Positions 1-12,111 of a DNA stretch of 64,000 nucleotides are shown here, in pieces (position 1 is the first letter of the stretch; each line of letters starts with the position of its first letter). Under the pieces are notes generated by a model that was not told where the DNA came from, searched no databases, and was given only the letters and a program-made list of their open reading frames with translations. The position numbers and the translations under genes were made by a program. This DNA is from Epiperipatus broadwayi (taxonomy: Eukaryota; Onychophora; Udeonychophora; Euonychophora; Peripatidae), in the NCBI GenBank assembly GCA_028023455.1, contig JAQFVV010000013.1, positions 10,824,579 through 10,888,578 of the forward strand, in the 5' to 3' direction.

Positions 1-396
1 CACTATCTCATTTTGCTTTGTTTAATACGGGTAGAGGTTATTGAATCTACTCCAATTGAGAAAAGTATTTTTCATTACTCTCAATTTAATAATTTAAATA
101 AAATTGTTGAGCTTCTCATGTTAACTACATGCTTAATATCATAACTTCCATATTACACTATACAATAAACAAAATCATAACTTTTTATATAAACACACAT
201 AGTATATACAAACTCTTTAACATGCTGGGTGAAGAAGCTGTTAGTGGTAACAAAAACAATCAAAATAAATTAATGCAGGCCTAGCACTTTTGAGGTTTTG
301 TCCCTCATATTCATGACCAAAATAGATTTTAAATCATTGTTTGTTATTGATAAATGATAATGTCTGTAAATGCGTATGTAAATTAACTTGTCCATA
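1..396. other. AT-rich DNA without recognised gene
   Basis: I see no coding signature, RNA gene or repeat boundary here. The stretch is low-GC sequence leading into the trinucleotide array that follows. Confidence 0.6.
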
Positions 397-538
<142 letters not shown>

Positions 539-540
539 AA

Positions 541-612
541 AAGGAATTTGAACCCAGACTTTCAAACTCCCTTTAGTCATTCACTCCATCTTGTTCACAC
601 ATATACTTTGTT
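541..612 (-). repeat. Family C fragment (box-B-like end)
   Basis: Read on the minus strand, this matches the end of the family C elements at 7.0-7.8 kb and 62.5-63.1 kb: an 'agatggagtg' block, a 'gaaagtctgggttcaaattcc' type segment and an AT-rich tail. The GGTTCAAATTCC stretch resembles the RNA polymerase III box B of tRNA-derived SINEs. The hammerhead-bearing part of the family is absent. Confidence 0.55.
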
Positions 613-835
613 GTTTATGGTTATTTTTTTTGCCAATTTACATGCTTTATTGCTACAGTAAAGTAATGGATTTAAGTGAAAAAATTCCACAGCTCACAGT
701 TTAATCTGTCATTTTTGGTATTCAATCATCTTATGAACTTGTGAGCAACTAAATACATGATTTTTTTAATTACTTTTTAGGATTTTACCTTTTTTAAAAA
801 ATTTAAAAGGCTATGAAAAAATTAACTGTCATAGG

Positions 836-1000
836 CAATGATGGAATGCAAAAAGCCACAAGCTAGAAACTAGTCTGGGTATATTGGATGAGTAGGCACT
901 AGACAGGTATTTTATGCACAAACCTTTCTGCATCCATTTATTACTCTGGCTAGCACTGAGTGGTGCTATTATATGGAGACTTTTGCCTGTGTGTGATAAT
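836..1000 (+). mobile_element. Family A fold-back element, right half
   Basis: This copy shares a long, obvious similarity with 50160-50308, with 60240-60369 and with the reverse of 59828-59960. It runs from the 'ccacaagctagaaactagtctggg' segment to the terminal TTTTGCCTGT. Only the right half is present, and the left arm is not recognisable. At 866-889 it retains the 3' part of the family A hammerhead-like motif (GAAA, CUAGUC, UGGGUAUAUUGGAU), but the CUGANGA box is lost. It is a non-coding, dead relic. Confidence 0.75.
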
Positions 1001-1603
1001 TGATGTAATTATATTGAAGCTGCAAATGATATGCATTTAATTACAAAAATTAAAATAAATATATTCAAACATTACTTAAGGTATACAAATATTTAGTGAA
1101 TATAATAATACATTTTTGAATAGAAATATTTTCAAGCTTTTATCAAATAATTTGTTTTTAAAACATGTTTCTGACTCATTTATACTAAATAAATAAAATT
1201 ATATATTTATTAATTAAAAAATAATGTTAGTGAGTAATGGTTAGCCAACTTGACTGCATCAGTCTGAATCTATGTCTACACCTTCACTACTCATAACCTG
1301 CATCTGCCTGCACTGGTTTTTCATTTTTCCTACACTGCACAACCTATAATTTCCTGCATTGATCACTATTTTCATTTGGTGCATTGCTTACAATCTGCAC
1401 TTGCATGCAGTGCTAATAGCCTACACCTGCCTGAACTGCTCACAATATACATCTGCTTGCATGATATTTTAAATAACGTTATACTCAGTTTATTTTCAGC
1501 ATGTTAAATAAAATAATTTTATCAATCAGAAATGAGATTATTTCAGAGATGTCCAAAACTTTTTTTCCTTTTATTGCATTACTTCTATTAAATATTTATT
1601 TTA

Positions 1604-1928
1604 AAACACATACACACACTTCTCATTTGCACTTTTCATAATGCTTTATTTAATATGTGATAATACTTTCTGGCTAACAATCTTTTTAGATGTAATAAAT
1701 TATATTACAAGTATATGTTATATAATCATACAATAACTTTGATCTATAATAGATAAATATATTTCATATGTTTATCTATATTAAATAAATTATTGTATGC
1801 TTATGTATTGGATAATTGTAACAATTTTTTAGATATGAAGAAAATTGCTACCTAGTTAAAACTGTCACATATTAAATAAAGCATTGTGAAAAATGCATAT
1901 AAGAAGTATGTGTGTGTGCGTGTGTTTT
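1604..1928. repeat. ~320-bp imperfect palindrome (MITE-like)
   Basis: The ends are reverse complements: a left arm beginning 'aaaacacatacacacacttct' pairs with a right arm ending 'agaagtatgtgtgtgtg...tgtttt'. Similarity continues inward (Taaataaagcattgtgaaaa against ttttcataatgctttattta, and further) to a centre near 1765. It has no ORF and no hammerhead core. It is best read as a fold-back or miniature inverted-repeat element. Confidence 0.75.
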
Positions 1929-4584
1929 GTGAAGATGACAAAAGACTTATTATGACTGATGCTTCAAATAGGAGTGTAATGAAAATGAATCACATTTTAA
2001 AATAATAAACATAATTTTATAGATAAAAACATAACTACTTCTGAATCATGAAGGGAAAATTTAAAGTTTACCAAGTCATATGGAAACTGAAATATTTCAG
2101 TAATTGAGTGGAATAGGAGTGTTGTGATATACTTAAATATATAATTGCTAATGTGTTCCTACCATGAATTGTTATAAAATATATATAAGCTCTTTTTTAT
2201 TACATTAAAAATAATAATTTGTTTAACTTCCAAAAGTTCATTCAGCATTCTTTAAAAATTCAAAAATATTTATTTAAATTATTAAAATATCACTCTAAAT
2301 TTGTGATATCTCATTTAATTAAAATAGCAAAATGAAAAATTGAAATGCGAAATTATATTTTTTTGCAACATTTTAATTAGAAATGTTCATTTTGTTATCT
2401 GTGCAAAAATTATAATACTTTTAATACTTTTTGTCAAATGTTATAAATCATTGTTAACAGCTATTAATTAAAAACGATATAGTAATTTAAGGGCAGTTTA
2501 ATTTATAAATAACTTTTTGTATCAATTTATAAAAGATAGAGAGAAAATCTATATTATAATTTTAATAATAAGATGCTAAAATAAATAATGTTAAGAGTGC
2601 ATATGGCTTCTATAACCAGAATTTATTTTCTTACTGTATTTATTATTTTAGCACATTGGTTTTTTTGTTTATAGAAGCTTAACTATTAACAAAATATCAC
2701 TTATAGCTCTCCAAATGAGCTATAATACCACATAGCAACTAATCAACTTGAACCATTAAAGAAGAACAAAGTTGAAAGCCATTAGTGATATACATAAAGC
2801 AGCAAGAATCCATAGTCAGGCTTGGGTACTTTGAAAGACTTGACAGCACATAAGGAACTTAAATAGGCAAAAGAGTGGACTAATATTAAATTCTTAATAT
2901 GGCAACATTTAGCATCATAGCAAAATTTTTATATACATGAAGTTTAATAAATTCTTGATAAAAAATATAAATAATGTGTAGAGATTCCAACTAGAAGATA
3001 AATTTACTATTGGCTTTATTAAATCCTCCAGTTTTACTACTTTACATATATATTTGATAGTCATTAATTATGTAGTTCATGGCTTGTGTTTTACCAGAAC
3101 TGCATATATCAATGGTTTTTAAATAAATTATATTTATGAACAGGATAAGCACAACAATTATGGTTTGTCTCAATGATGAGACTCATATAATATCTAGAAA
3201 GATCAAATACCAACTGGCTTAGTGTTGGATCTAGAGAAAAAATATTTACAACATTATAATAAGTCCACATTGAGCATTATAATTGATTAACCATACAGAA
3301 AGAAGATCTTCATTTGAGAACTATTTATAGTTGTATTTATATTTGCTGTTTTTTTTAACAGTTTTCAAATTGGTAAAAAAATGACCTTGTAATTAATGTC
3401 AACTTTAAATTTGTAGAATAATATTTTTACAGTTTGATAACTAAAGTCTTGTGATATTCTTTTCTAAATAGAAAATGCATTCATTATATATTTAGCTTTC
3501 TTATTGCTACAAGTCAAACATTTATTTCAAATTTGCCAAGCTTGATTATCATATGAGCATTTGGATTTTATAAAAACTGACTTCTATTTACTCCTTATGA
3601 GATTTATAATTCTATGCTTCAGAAACTAAAACAGGCTTATGTTCTAAATGAATATTTTGTTGATATTACATTTTAAATATTTTATGATTTATGCATCCAT
3701 ATCAAAGTTTCTTTGAAAAATAATTGCCTCCATAGATTAGACCATTTATAAATAATATTTTTGCACCCAATGTTTTGCAACTTGTTTGTGGGTCAAATAA
3801 GAAAATTAATGATGTAAAGTAATGATTACTGGAAATATATATAATATAACATGAAAAATAATAATGAAAAGATTTTAAAATGCATATAAAGATAAAAATT
3901 ATATTATTTTTCTTACAATGTAAACTTAATTGCAAAAAAATAATGAAATTACTGTGTAGAAAAATATTTTATTCTTTAATCAAATTGATTTAAAAAATAT
4001 AAACCAATTGTTTATAAAAGTTAAAAATTTAATTACAAACCATAATAACAATTAAATCAATGACTTCTTTGGTGAAAAGCAATTAACTCATCATCACAAA
4101 TGCTTTTGCAGGTCACTTCTGGATTAAACTATAAATTATTCAATTTTAATATTATATTATAAGCATTAGGTATGTAAGTAAATTGCAATAAATGTATTCC
4201 ATTTTTATATAAATTTCCATCTTTATTTTTTAGTTATCTTCAGGTTTTTATTTGAATTCTTTTTTTTATCAGTTTCAATATAAAGTTCTTAATGAATATT
4301 CCTCAGAAAGTGCTCATTTTATTGACATTTGTTTTTGTTTGGAAAATGAAATAGACTGTGACTATCTTTTAATTCCTGTGTATTGCACAGCTTTTCCTGG
4401 AAAATACATTTTGTAAATAGTATCAATATATTCAAAAAGATGCCATCCCAATGTTTGATTGAAGTAGCTTTTCCTTATAAATTTTTAATAACCACACATC
4501 TCTTGATTTTTTATCTTATATAATAAATAATATGTAATAAAATAAGACCAGCCTCTAACCTAGTGCCATCTGTAATAAGGTTAA
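1929..4584. other. Featureless AT-rich stretch
   Basis: The sequence is low-complexity A/T with scattered short inverted repeats (for example 2572-2654). I found no coding region, SINE head or LTR. CpG is nearly absent. Confidence 0.5.
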
Positions 4585-4715
4585 GTAATTAGTGGTTATC
4601 AGATGATAATGTGTGTCAAAACCCTATCCCCATACCAGTTTCTGGGTTTTTCTTTAATCAGTGAAGTATTGAGACTAAAATCTGATAGTAGTGTAATTAT
4701 GCATCTATTAGTTCT
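4585..4715 (-). repeat. Decayed family A/B-type hammerhead repeat
   Basis: On the minus strand the order is CUGAUUA (4661-4655), a short linker, GAAA (4642-4639), CUGGUA, then UGGGGAUAGGG. This is the same order as the family A and B motifs. UGGGG can pair with the strand just 5' of the core. The core carries G8 to U, so it should be inactive. Flanks at 4590-4608 and 4679-4698 are inverted repeats, so this is probably a small fold-back relic. Confidence 0.4.
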
Positions 4716-5614
4716 TGGTGCACCTATTCTATGACAGGTTAAAATTCATTTATATTACCACTGCAACTTGTACTTACTATAGTTGATGTTGAGTTAAAAG
4801 AACTTCTGACTCAGTTTCATTAAAATCACTTATTATTTTTATTGCTATTCAGTTTAAATTTGATATTCAGTTTCACAAACTGAATCATTTTGAGAATTAC
4901 TGTTGGGAATAGTTTTCTATTCTTATGGGTTTGTCAAATACTTGTTTTGGTGCAAATCTCTCAACAGATCATACACTCAGTATTATTTTGTATTTATGTA
5001 CAAAAGAAAAATGTGCCAATAATAAAAATAATAACATGGTATAATCCATTTAGCTTTTATATTATAAATGAAAGCATTTAAGTGCAACCTATTAGCTCAC
5101 TATTTAAGTTGTTATAAATTGTGAATTATGACAATATAATATTGTAAACATACATGCATCAAGAAACTTTTAATCTGACTGAAAGGAATGTAAAATCAAA
5201 TAAAAGAAAGTCTATCGTTTTAGATTTGTCAAAATCTGTATAAAACTGAAACTGAAGAACTTAATTGAAAATAAATTATTACAAAAAAGTTCAAAGTATT
5301 ACTTTACACTAAAAAAAATAATTTGTAAATTTTACATTTTGAAATTGTTTTGTTGCTAAGATATGTCTGAAATGTATATTTATTTATATTATGAATAAGA
5401 GCATTTAAGCTGTCTCTGTTAGCTTAATGCTTAAGATATAAAAGCCAAATGTGATTTTTGATAACATAAGGCTCGCAGAATCACTTTCAGTCCCTTTTAT
5501 TAGTTGTTCCAAGTTTCTAGATCTTTAACCAATCCTATGAACCTTATATTATCATAGTTCATAATTCAAAATTTAGCTATTATATAAAATGTTATAACTT
5601 AGTTAAAGAATGAT
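4716..5614. other. AT-rich DNA without recognised gene
   Basis: I see only short AT-rich ORFs with no family resemblance, and a small inverted repeat around 4855-4885 (gatattcagtttcac / cacaaactgaatc). There is no exon-like block. Confidence 0.5.
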
Positions 5615-5763
5615 CTAATAAAAAATACTTTTTTTTATTTTTTATTTTTTAAGTGTCATAGCATCGGCCGGGACGCAAACCCGCAACCCAGGTAACTGCC
5701 TGCTAGTGCAAGGCAGTCGCGCTGACCTCTTGACCACCAATGCAAGACTAATAAAGGATACTT
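5615..5763 (-). mobile_element. tRNA-derived SINE with target-site duplication
   Basis: On the minus strand the head (5743 down to about 5660) is tRNA-like. It starts GCATTGGTGGTC, has a CTGCC...GGCAG anticodon-arm-like hairpin and a GGGTTTGCGTCCCGG T-arm, and ends GATGCT. It is followed by TATGACACTT and an A-rich tail. Its tail matches the tails of the copies at 43.1 kb and 60.8 kb. Flanks are a 16-bp direct repeat (CTAATAAAAAATACTT at 5615-5630 and CTAATAAAGGATACTT at 5748-5763, 14 of 16 identical), as expected for LINE-driven retroposition. The head resembles eukaryotic tRNA-Gly. Confidence 0.85.
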
Positions 5764-7022
5764 AAATGCTCCTAACTGTAAAGTTACAACATGCAGCTCT
5801 GTAATGTATTAATTACATTAAACACAAAATTTTCCAAATATCAAGTGTCTGTCTGATACAAAAAAATAAAGGAATGACTGGAATAAAGTATTGAAGCTTC
5901 TAACATTAAAACCAAAAAGAAAAATTGGCAACAGTATCATCTAAAGATCATTACTCAGATATAATTAGATAGAGAATATTTTATTGCATAAATATATAAA
6001 TGTGGGTTTTTTTAAATCCAGGAAGCTTGGAGCAATTAAACTGATTGCAAAGTTGTCAAAAGTTAAGGGTTTTTGTAAATTATTACTTATAAATGAGGTT
6101 TATTTTCTATAAAGATATGTAACATTAAATATATGTTTTGTTTGAATTTTTTTATTTCATTTTTTGTTTGTTTGTAAAAATATGATAAATACTGCTTAGC
6201 AAAAAAAAAAAAAATTCCTTTGTTTTTTTAAAGAATTGTGTACCTTCCTAAGAATTAAATAAATGCCACTGTTAATAAAAGATTAATATTATTGTGTTCT
6301 GTTTTAGCATTAATCAGTTTTTCTAATAATAAAAGGTAAGGCTACACTATTAAAGTCACAAATGAGTGATTTCCCTAATATGCATACAGCCTAGATTGCT
6401 TAAGATTATATGTGATTAATTTAAAAATACAGTATTAAAAATAAAAATTTATATAAATACTTCTTATCATAATTTTCAATCCTTATTAATTCATTGCAGA
6501 ATGAACATATCCATAGTTTCTGTTCATTACATTATGCTAAATCATTTATCTCATTCATTCAAATCATGTGGAATTTTTTTCACAAGTATCAAAATCCATT
6601 GTAATGCAGCGCAGAATTTCAGCCATTTATTTATATTGACACACACACACATATATATATATGACACATGCATTTTTATGAAATAATCTTCATTATTTAT
6701 AATATAGATCTAGATTTGAGATACTGAAATAAATAAATATTAAAATAGGCCCAAATAGTGGCAAATTACTTCTGATGCAGATTGAGTGTTATCATTACCC
6801 CATAGTACTCTGTGGTCTAGTAAGCCCAATATATTTCAAGCAAAGAAATTAATATATGTGCATATATAATGTATATTATTATAAACTTTTTCACTGTCTT
6901 CAGTTAGTAGCAGTAGTAAAACAACATTCTTGTATTATTTTTTCAAAGATTTCATTCTATATATTTCTAAGTAACAGAATGTTGCACAGTCTACTCTAAT
7001 GTAAGTGTATAAGTGTCACTCT
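5764..7022. other. AT-rich DNA without recognised gene
   Basis: I see a poly-A run near 6200, a (CA)n(TA)n tract at 6640-6662 and no supported gene. The short ORF spanning the microsatellite has no recognisable content. Confidence 0.5.
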
Positions 7023-7023
7023 T

Positions 7024-7762
7024 TATTACATATTGGAGTGGAGGTATGAAAAAGCCTGTACTGTAGAAAAAATTAATATATTAAAATATAGTGCTGTAAG
7101 ATATGCACATCCCTTGTATATGTATGTAAATGGATTATATCCTGTACATGAGGGGTCAGAGTGACTTATGGCCAACATGGGTAGGATGAGAAGGTTGGCA
7201 CCAATGTGGGCTTGGAGCATTCCATCATCAAATTTTCAATGAAATGGATGACTAAAAAGTTGTGGGATTGAATGGATTGGAGTCTGTCCATTAAAGTATG
7301 AAGATTGGCTATCTTAATATATGCTGAGCATTGATTGTATATATATATATCAAAATATTAATATATAACAAACTAACCATATTATATATATAACAAACTA
7401 ACCAAAGGAAATACATATAAAAACAAAAAAAGACTTATAAATCCAATAAATAATATTATATTTCAACCAGAGGACTGGTTTTCATCAGAAAGAAAAAAAA
7501 TACACAGTAAAATGGCGATAATCAAAAATTACAGCATATATATATATGAAGATGATAATCTGGACCAACTGACGAGAGCTGGTTTAGCACAAAATACATA
7601 TATTGGTGATTATTTATCTTTTTGACATGTGTGTGATCAAGTGTATCAGCAGTATGATATAGTGTGGATAAAATCTGAGTTCAAATCCCCTATATATTAC
7701 ATATTGGAGTGCAGGTATGAAAAAGCCTGTACTGTAGAAAAAATTCATATATTAAAATAATT
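7024..7762 (+). mobile_element. Family C element with terminal direct repeats
   Basis: This non-coding element of about 740 bp begins and ends with the same ~68-bp segment (7024-7090 and 7694-7762; core 'aggtatgaaaaagcctgtactgtag'). Internal order is a ~280-bp unique part (7090-7330), an AT-rich stretch, a hammerhead-like motif (7554-7614), then a box-B-like GAGTTCAAATCCCC (7672-7690). The same order recurs in reverse orientation at 62542-63151, and partial copies lie at 541, 43490 and 44695. The 7340-7540 stretch looks like an extra insertion relative to the other copy. The family could be a retrozyme-like or SINE-like retroelement; terminal direct repeats with a ribozyme suggest multimeric or circular RNA intermediates, but that is inference. 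Confidence 0.7.
7554..7614 (+). ncRNA. Hammerhead ribozyme motif, family C copy 1 (mutated)
   Basis: This is a type-I layout. The stem I 5' strand is AUAAUC plus ACCAA (7555-7560 and 7564-7568). The core box is CUGACGA (7569-7575). Stem II is GAGCU/AGCAC with loop GGUUU. Then comes AAAA where GAAA is expected (7591-7594), and a mini stem III AUA-CA-UAU. The predicted cleavage is after A7602. The second stem I strand UUGGU plus GAUUAU (7603-7613) pairs perfectly with the first over 5 and 6 bp. G12 to A should abolish self-cleavage. The arrangement repeats at 62697-62758. Confidence 0.7.
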
Positions 7763-8400
7763 TATTTTGGAGTTATGATGAAACGAATACAGGCATATTT
7801 AATAACTAATTAATGATTCCATATTTACACTAAAAATGTACTGTGTAAAAGAAATCATCATATCATTAGAAATCAGCAATATTCACTCTCTAAGTTCAGA
7901 TTTAAAAAGATATAAAGCTAGATAGGAAGACTATGAGAAAAAAATGGCAAACAAAGAAATTTACAAATTATAGATTAAAGTTAAAATTGTTATGAGTGTT
8001 TCTAAAGAATAGAAATTTGGTTACCAAATTACACAATTCCATTGTTACAGATAGAACAGGGAGATACCTGATAATAAGAGTTATTATAATGATTAGGCTT
8101 TTTATTAATCTATGAGACTGAAGACAATGAGGCGAAATAAAATGTAGACATAATGAGCAAAAGAATAATGATAATCAATTTAGTTATAAGTACTATAAAT
8201 AAAAATTAATGAAGATTACAAATATTACAAGGAAAAATACTAAACATATTAAATATAAAAGAAGATTTAATGAAGAAATTACATTGACATATAAATTTGA
8301 GTTATGGTAACTATTCATTCTTGCTGCTGCGATGATTGAATAAATTAACATATATTTTTTTCCTGAAATAGAATATCTTTTATATTATGTAGAAAGAAGT
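7763..8400. repeat. Dispersed repeat, possible LINE 3'-end relic
   Basis: A segment around 8020-8060 ('acaattccattg..acag..agaa') matches 13900-13945. In one frame both read like the far C-terminal tail of non-LTR retrotransposon ORF2 proteins, but many stops and the short match make this weak. The rest is AT-rich DNA with no gene. Confidence 0.3.
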
Positions 8401-10345
8401 GCGAGAAGAAAAAGAAAAATGATATATTAAGATAAAATTATGGAAATAGGCCTGTCCCATCCATAAAAATAAAATTGGCACATAAACGAACAAAGACCTA
8501 AAAGCATAGTCCAGTAGGTACGAAATTTTACCAAATTAAAAAAATAAACCAATTGAAAATATATACATATTATGTGTATGTACTTTATTTTAAGTTAATA
8601 TTTCCTGTTGTTTGTTATATGCTAAGTTTATGAGTATAAAAGGGTTCTATAAAACTTAGCCATAAAAAGAAGGTGGGGGGGCAGAAATAAAAGTACAGTA
8701 GTAGTATTTTACAAATGTAATATTAAAATTAAAATTTTAGAATACATTGTGTTAAGAGAGTTTGCTTTTTAAAACTATTTCTTAGTTGTTATGTTTGCTT
8801 TTTAAAAAAATAGTAGTTAAAATTACTGATTTATTTGCTAGTCTCGCTAACGTATAATCTTAAGAATTATATGCTATAATCGTGGGCACATAGTAAGATA
8901 GCTGCAGCTGGGTAAATATTTGATATAACTAATAATTAGTATAAGAAATATATTATAGAGGTAACACAATTTTATTTTATTTATTATATATATATATATA
9001 TGATGTTGTGGTCTCTATAACTCATGAAGTAAGTCAATGGTGTGTAACTATATCACAAACTACTTTTAGTCTTAATCTAAACTGTACTCCATAAAAGATT
9101 GCATCTGAATAGTAATAATTTTAATCGCACGTAAATGATTTTTACTACTGATTAAATATGTAACATTCAGAAATACTTCAGGGAGCAATCACGTACGAAT
9201 ATGTTATTAGGACAAGTTGCAAAATATTCTAAAGAACCATTTTAAATATACTCGGAAATAAATCCTTTTATCAGACAAAATGGATTAGAGTTGATATACA
9301 AAGGATAAATACATTAGCAGATTTATTTAAAACGATTGCTTAGAATCTGTTTGCAATTTATCCTAATTGAATATACATAAAACTTCCATACTCTTTGACT
9401 GAGCTTAAAATTTATATTTGATCTAAGGATAATCTTTAATTTAATAAATGATTAGTACATAATCGTTCACGTATTTATCTGAAGAATTTGTTATCGTAAT
9501 TATAAACTGTTATGTTTAAGTTTGGCACTTGTAAACGATATTGCAATATATACATAAGAATGTTTATTTACTAGTGTGACGAAACTAATAATCAGTATGA
9601 AAGAAATTGTAATTATAATTTACTAAGCTTTTTTTTTGTTGTTGTTGTTAAAAAAAAAAACTTCATACGTGATTCATACTAAACTGCAATTATTAATTGA
9701 GGGACATAGTTAGGTTTAATAAAACTAGTAAGATCAGTTAGCTAAAGAAAATATTCCATACTGTAAAACAAATCATAATTTTACAGATTAATGATATCTG
9801 ATGAGGTAGTTTCGGAAAACTGTTTAATTTTTTTATACTGTGGATATCAAAATATGAAATATTTTATTTATTTCATTTAAGAAGATTTGAGTCATCAAAT
9901 TATGCATGTATAAGTATATAAAACGAGCAAGGCTTCTTTTGAAAAGCAGGTTGAGAGTCTAACAATAGATGCATATAACCAAATAATAACATTTGATTAT
10001 TTTTAATAATAGTTGGACATTGCTTGATTACTCTGCCTCCCCCCCCCCCATGCAATTTACTCTTACACTTTATATTTAGAACTACATAATATATTATAAA
10101 GAACAAATAGCTTTATAATTCTTAAATGATATATAAATGTATATGACAAATACATATGTAGATAGCTCTCTCTCTATATATATATTTAAAAAAGATATTA
10201 TTAACTAAGGAAACATTTTTTTAATCCTTTCACAAGCAGAAAGCAAATTTATTATTAAGACTCATTTCATCTATATTATTTAAATGTGCAATATGGATGA
10301 ATGAGAAATAAGCTAATGAGATATTTATACTTGCAAATCAATTTA

Positions 10346-10388
<43 letters not shown>

Positions 10389-12050
10389 AAACCTCTTATG
10401 ATGTATAGTAGTTGCTGCCAATAAAACAAGAACTGTAAAGTAGAACAACCAATTTATTTTCTTTGTTTCTTTTCTTTTTTTTTTTTTAAATTACATATAA
10501 ATAGCTAAAACAAAAATTACAAAAAATAAAGTTTTTGTAAAAAAAATTTTGCAGAGATGATAATGTACATAGGAAAGTTTTTTTAAAATAATATTTTCCA
10601 ACTTGTTATTTGAGCATACATGGGGGGGGACGACGACTGAATAGCTTTGAAAGATTTCATTTTGTTCGAATGCCTTCTCTCATATATATTTTTCGTATCG
10701 GTTTTCTACTCCAGTTGTATAAGATCTGACTGACATAATCGCTAATGAAAGATATACTACTAGTTATAAATCTAACTTTTAGAAATTTGCATATATATAA
10801 TGAAATGTTCATTTTGTTATACTCATAAAATATTCTTTAAATTAAATTTAAAAATCTCTTAGTAATCAAATTTGGGCTTGCTTATATAATATTCGATTAC
10901 AGAAGTATTTGAACAGAAATTTTCTACCCAAGAATGAAAGTATGTTCAGATTTAAGTTATTTCAAGATAAGTTTAACTTTTAAATAAAATCACCTTTTTT
11001 TTTTTTTTTTGCTAAATATATTTTTTTATTATATTATGTCTATTAGTAATTATTTAAGACATATTAAACGCATATACAAAATAAAGATGGACCTGCAATT
11101 ATATATACTTGTATGTTTTCAATATGTTTCCAGCATTATGCTATATATTACAGGAATCAAAACTATTAACTTATTATTTAGCTTATCTATGAAATTTTTT
11201 ATAATCCATTAAACTATCTGGCATTGCTAAATGTCCCAATTTCTATTTTTCATTAGGGTTTATATTACTGTATTCACACAATCAGAAAGTGAAGGCAATA
11301 TATTATTATTATTATTATTTAATGCTTTTAACAAATAAAATTAAACTATGTTATTATTCCAACTGTTTTTAAAAACAAATTGCCTTTACTTTTCGATAAA
11401 TCTCCCATATTGTAGTATGTGCATATATAAAATGTTAAACAAATACACAAATACTCCTGTTGCAATAATAAGATTTAAAAAAAAAACAGACTTTTAACTA
11501 CGCTATATTAAGTTGAAGACATATGTATAATGTATATGATGTGTAGGTACCAGCTAATAATAAAAGGGCAATCCAGGCTGCAGAGCTCGAAACTGGTCAT
11601 ACCAAGTTTTACGCTTATTAGAAGTTTTCATTTCATAATCATGGCCTAACTTAAATAATACATTTTTATTAATAGCGTATATGCAGGTGAATAAAATGTA
11701 AATAGATATTTTATACCCAGTTTGAATAAATATTTTTAAAATTTTTTTAATTAATAGATTACTAAATAATTTTATAAAAGCTGATCTTTTTATATCTAAA
11801 AAAAATTCGTTCATTTAAAACTGACATTAGACTATTTAAAAACATTCATTAAAACGTAAATACTGAAAAAAAAAAAAAGCTAAAAATAAAATTACATAAT
11901 CTTCAAAATAAAAAATAAAAATCTAAAATAAATTAGAACGGAATTTAACATTTAAATAAGTTTGTTTTCAATCAGTTGATTATTATTTAAAATGACACTC
12001 TTTCTAGAATTTAATAATAATAAAAACTAAATAAACATCATCGTTCTTAC
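8401..12050. other. CpG-retaining AT-rich segment, no gene recognised
   Basis: CpG dinucleotides appear repeatedly here (for example 9125-9135, 9190-9196, 9464-9500, 10628-10645, 10687-10742), unlike the near absence across 24-27 kb. It holds a (GT)n(GA)n tract at 10345-10388, a C-run at 10037-10049 and a G-run at 10621-10628. ORFs here (such as 11554-11814) have no recognisable domain and an AT-driven composition. Confidence 0.5.
10345..10388. repeat. (GT)n(GA)n compound microsatellite
   Basis: About nine GT units pass directly into about twelve GA units. No other feature is associated with it. Confidence 0.95.
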
Positions 12051-12111
12051 CCATAAGCCTATAGGAAACTCCAAACTTGTCACCGGTTCATAAGGATCAA
12101 ACTTGTGGACT
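12051..12111 (-). CDS. Candidate internal exon of an unidentified host gene
   Basis: On the minus strand a pyrimidine-rich tract ending ATTTTTCAG (acceptor, 12112-12120) precedes a 61-nt block that ends ...TTATGG at 12051, followed at once by GTAAGAAC (donor, 12050-12043). The block is open in only one phase. After one leading base it reads 20 codons, VHKFDPYEPVTSLEFPIGLW, with codon use and GC clearly unlike the surrounding AT-rich DNA. It would join a phase-2 intron upstream to a phase-0 intron downstream. I cannot assign a family from 20 residues, and no neighbouring exon was found within the window. Flanking sequence (12121-12160) is also relatively GC-rich and CpG-bearing. The alternative is a chance open block with consensus-like splice sites. 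Confidence 0.5.

Noticed and set aside
7440-7500. Another hammerhead-like core on the minus strand (CTGATGA, a 6-bp stem AACCAG/CTGGTT, GAAA)
   Set aside because: The core boxes and stem II are good, but the sequences on either side do not pair to make stem I and stem III is only AU-rich. It is similar to fragments common near Penelope ends. Worth including in a covariance search but not called.
9786-9830. CTGATGAGGTAGTTTCGGAAAACT as a hammerhead
   Set aside because: The hairpin does not lead into GAAA and there are no stem I partners.
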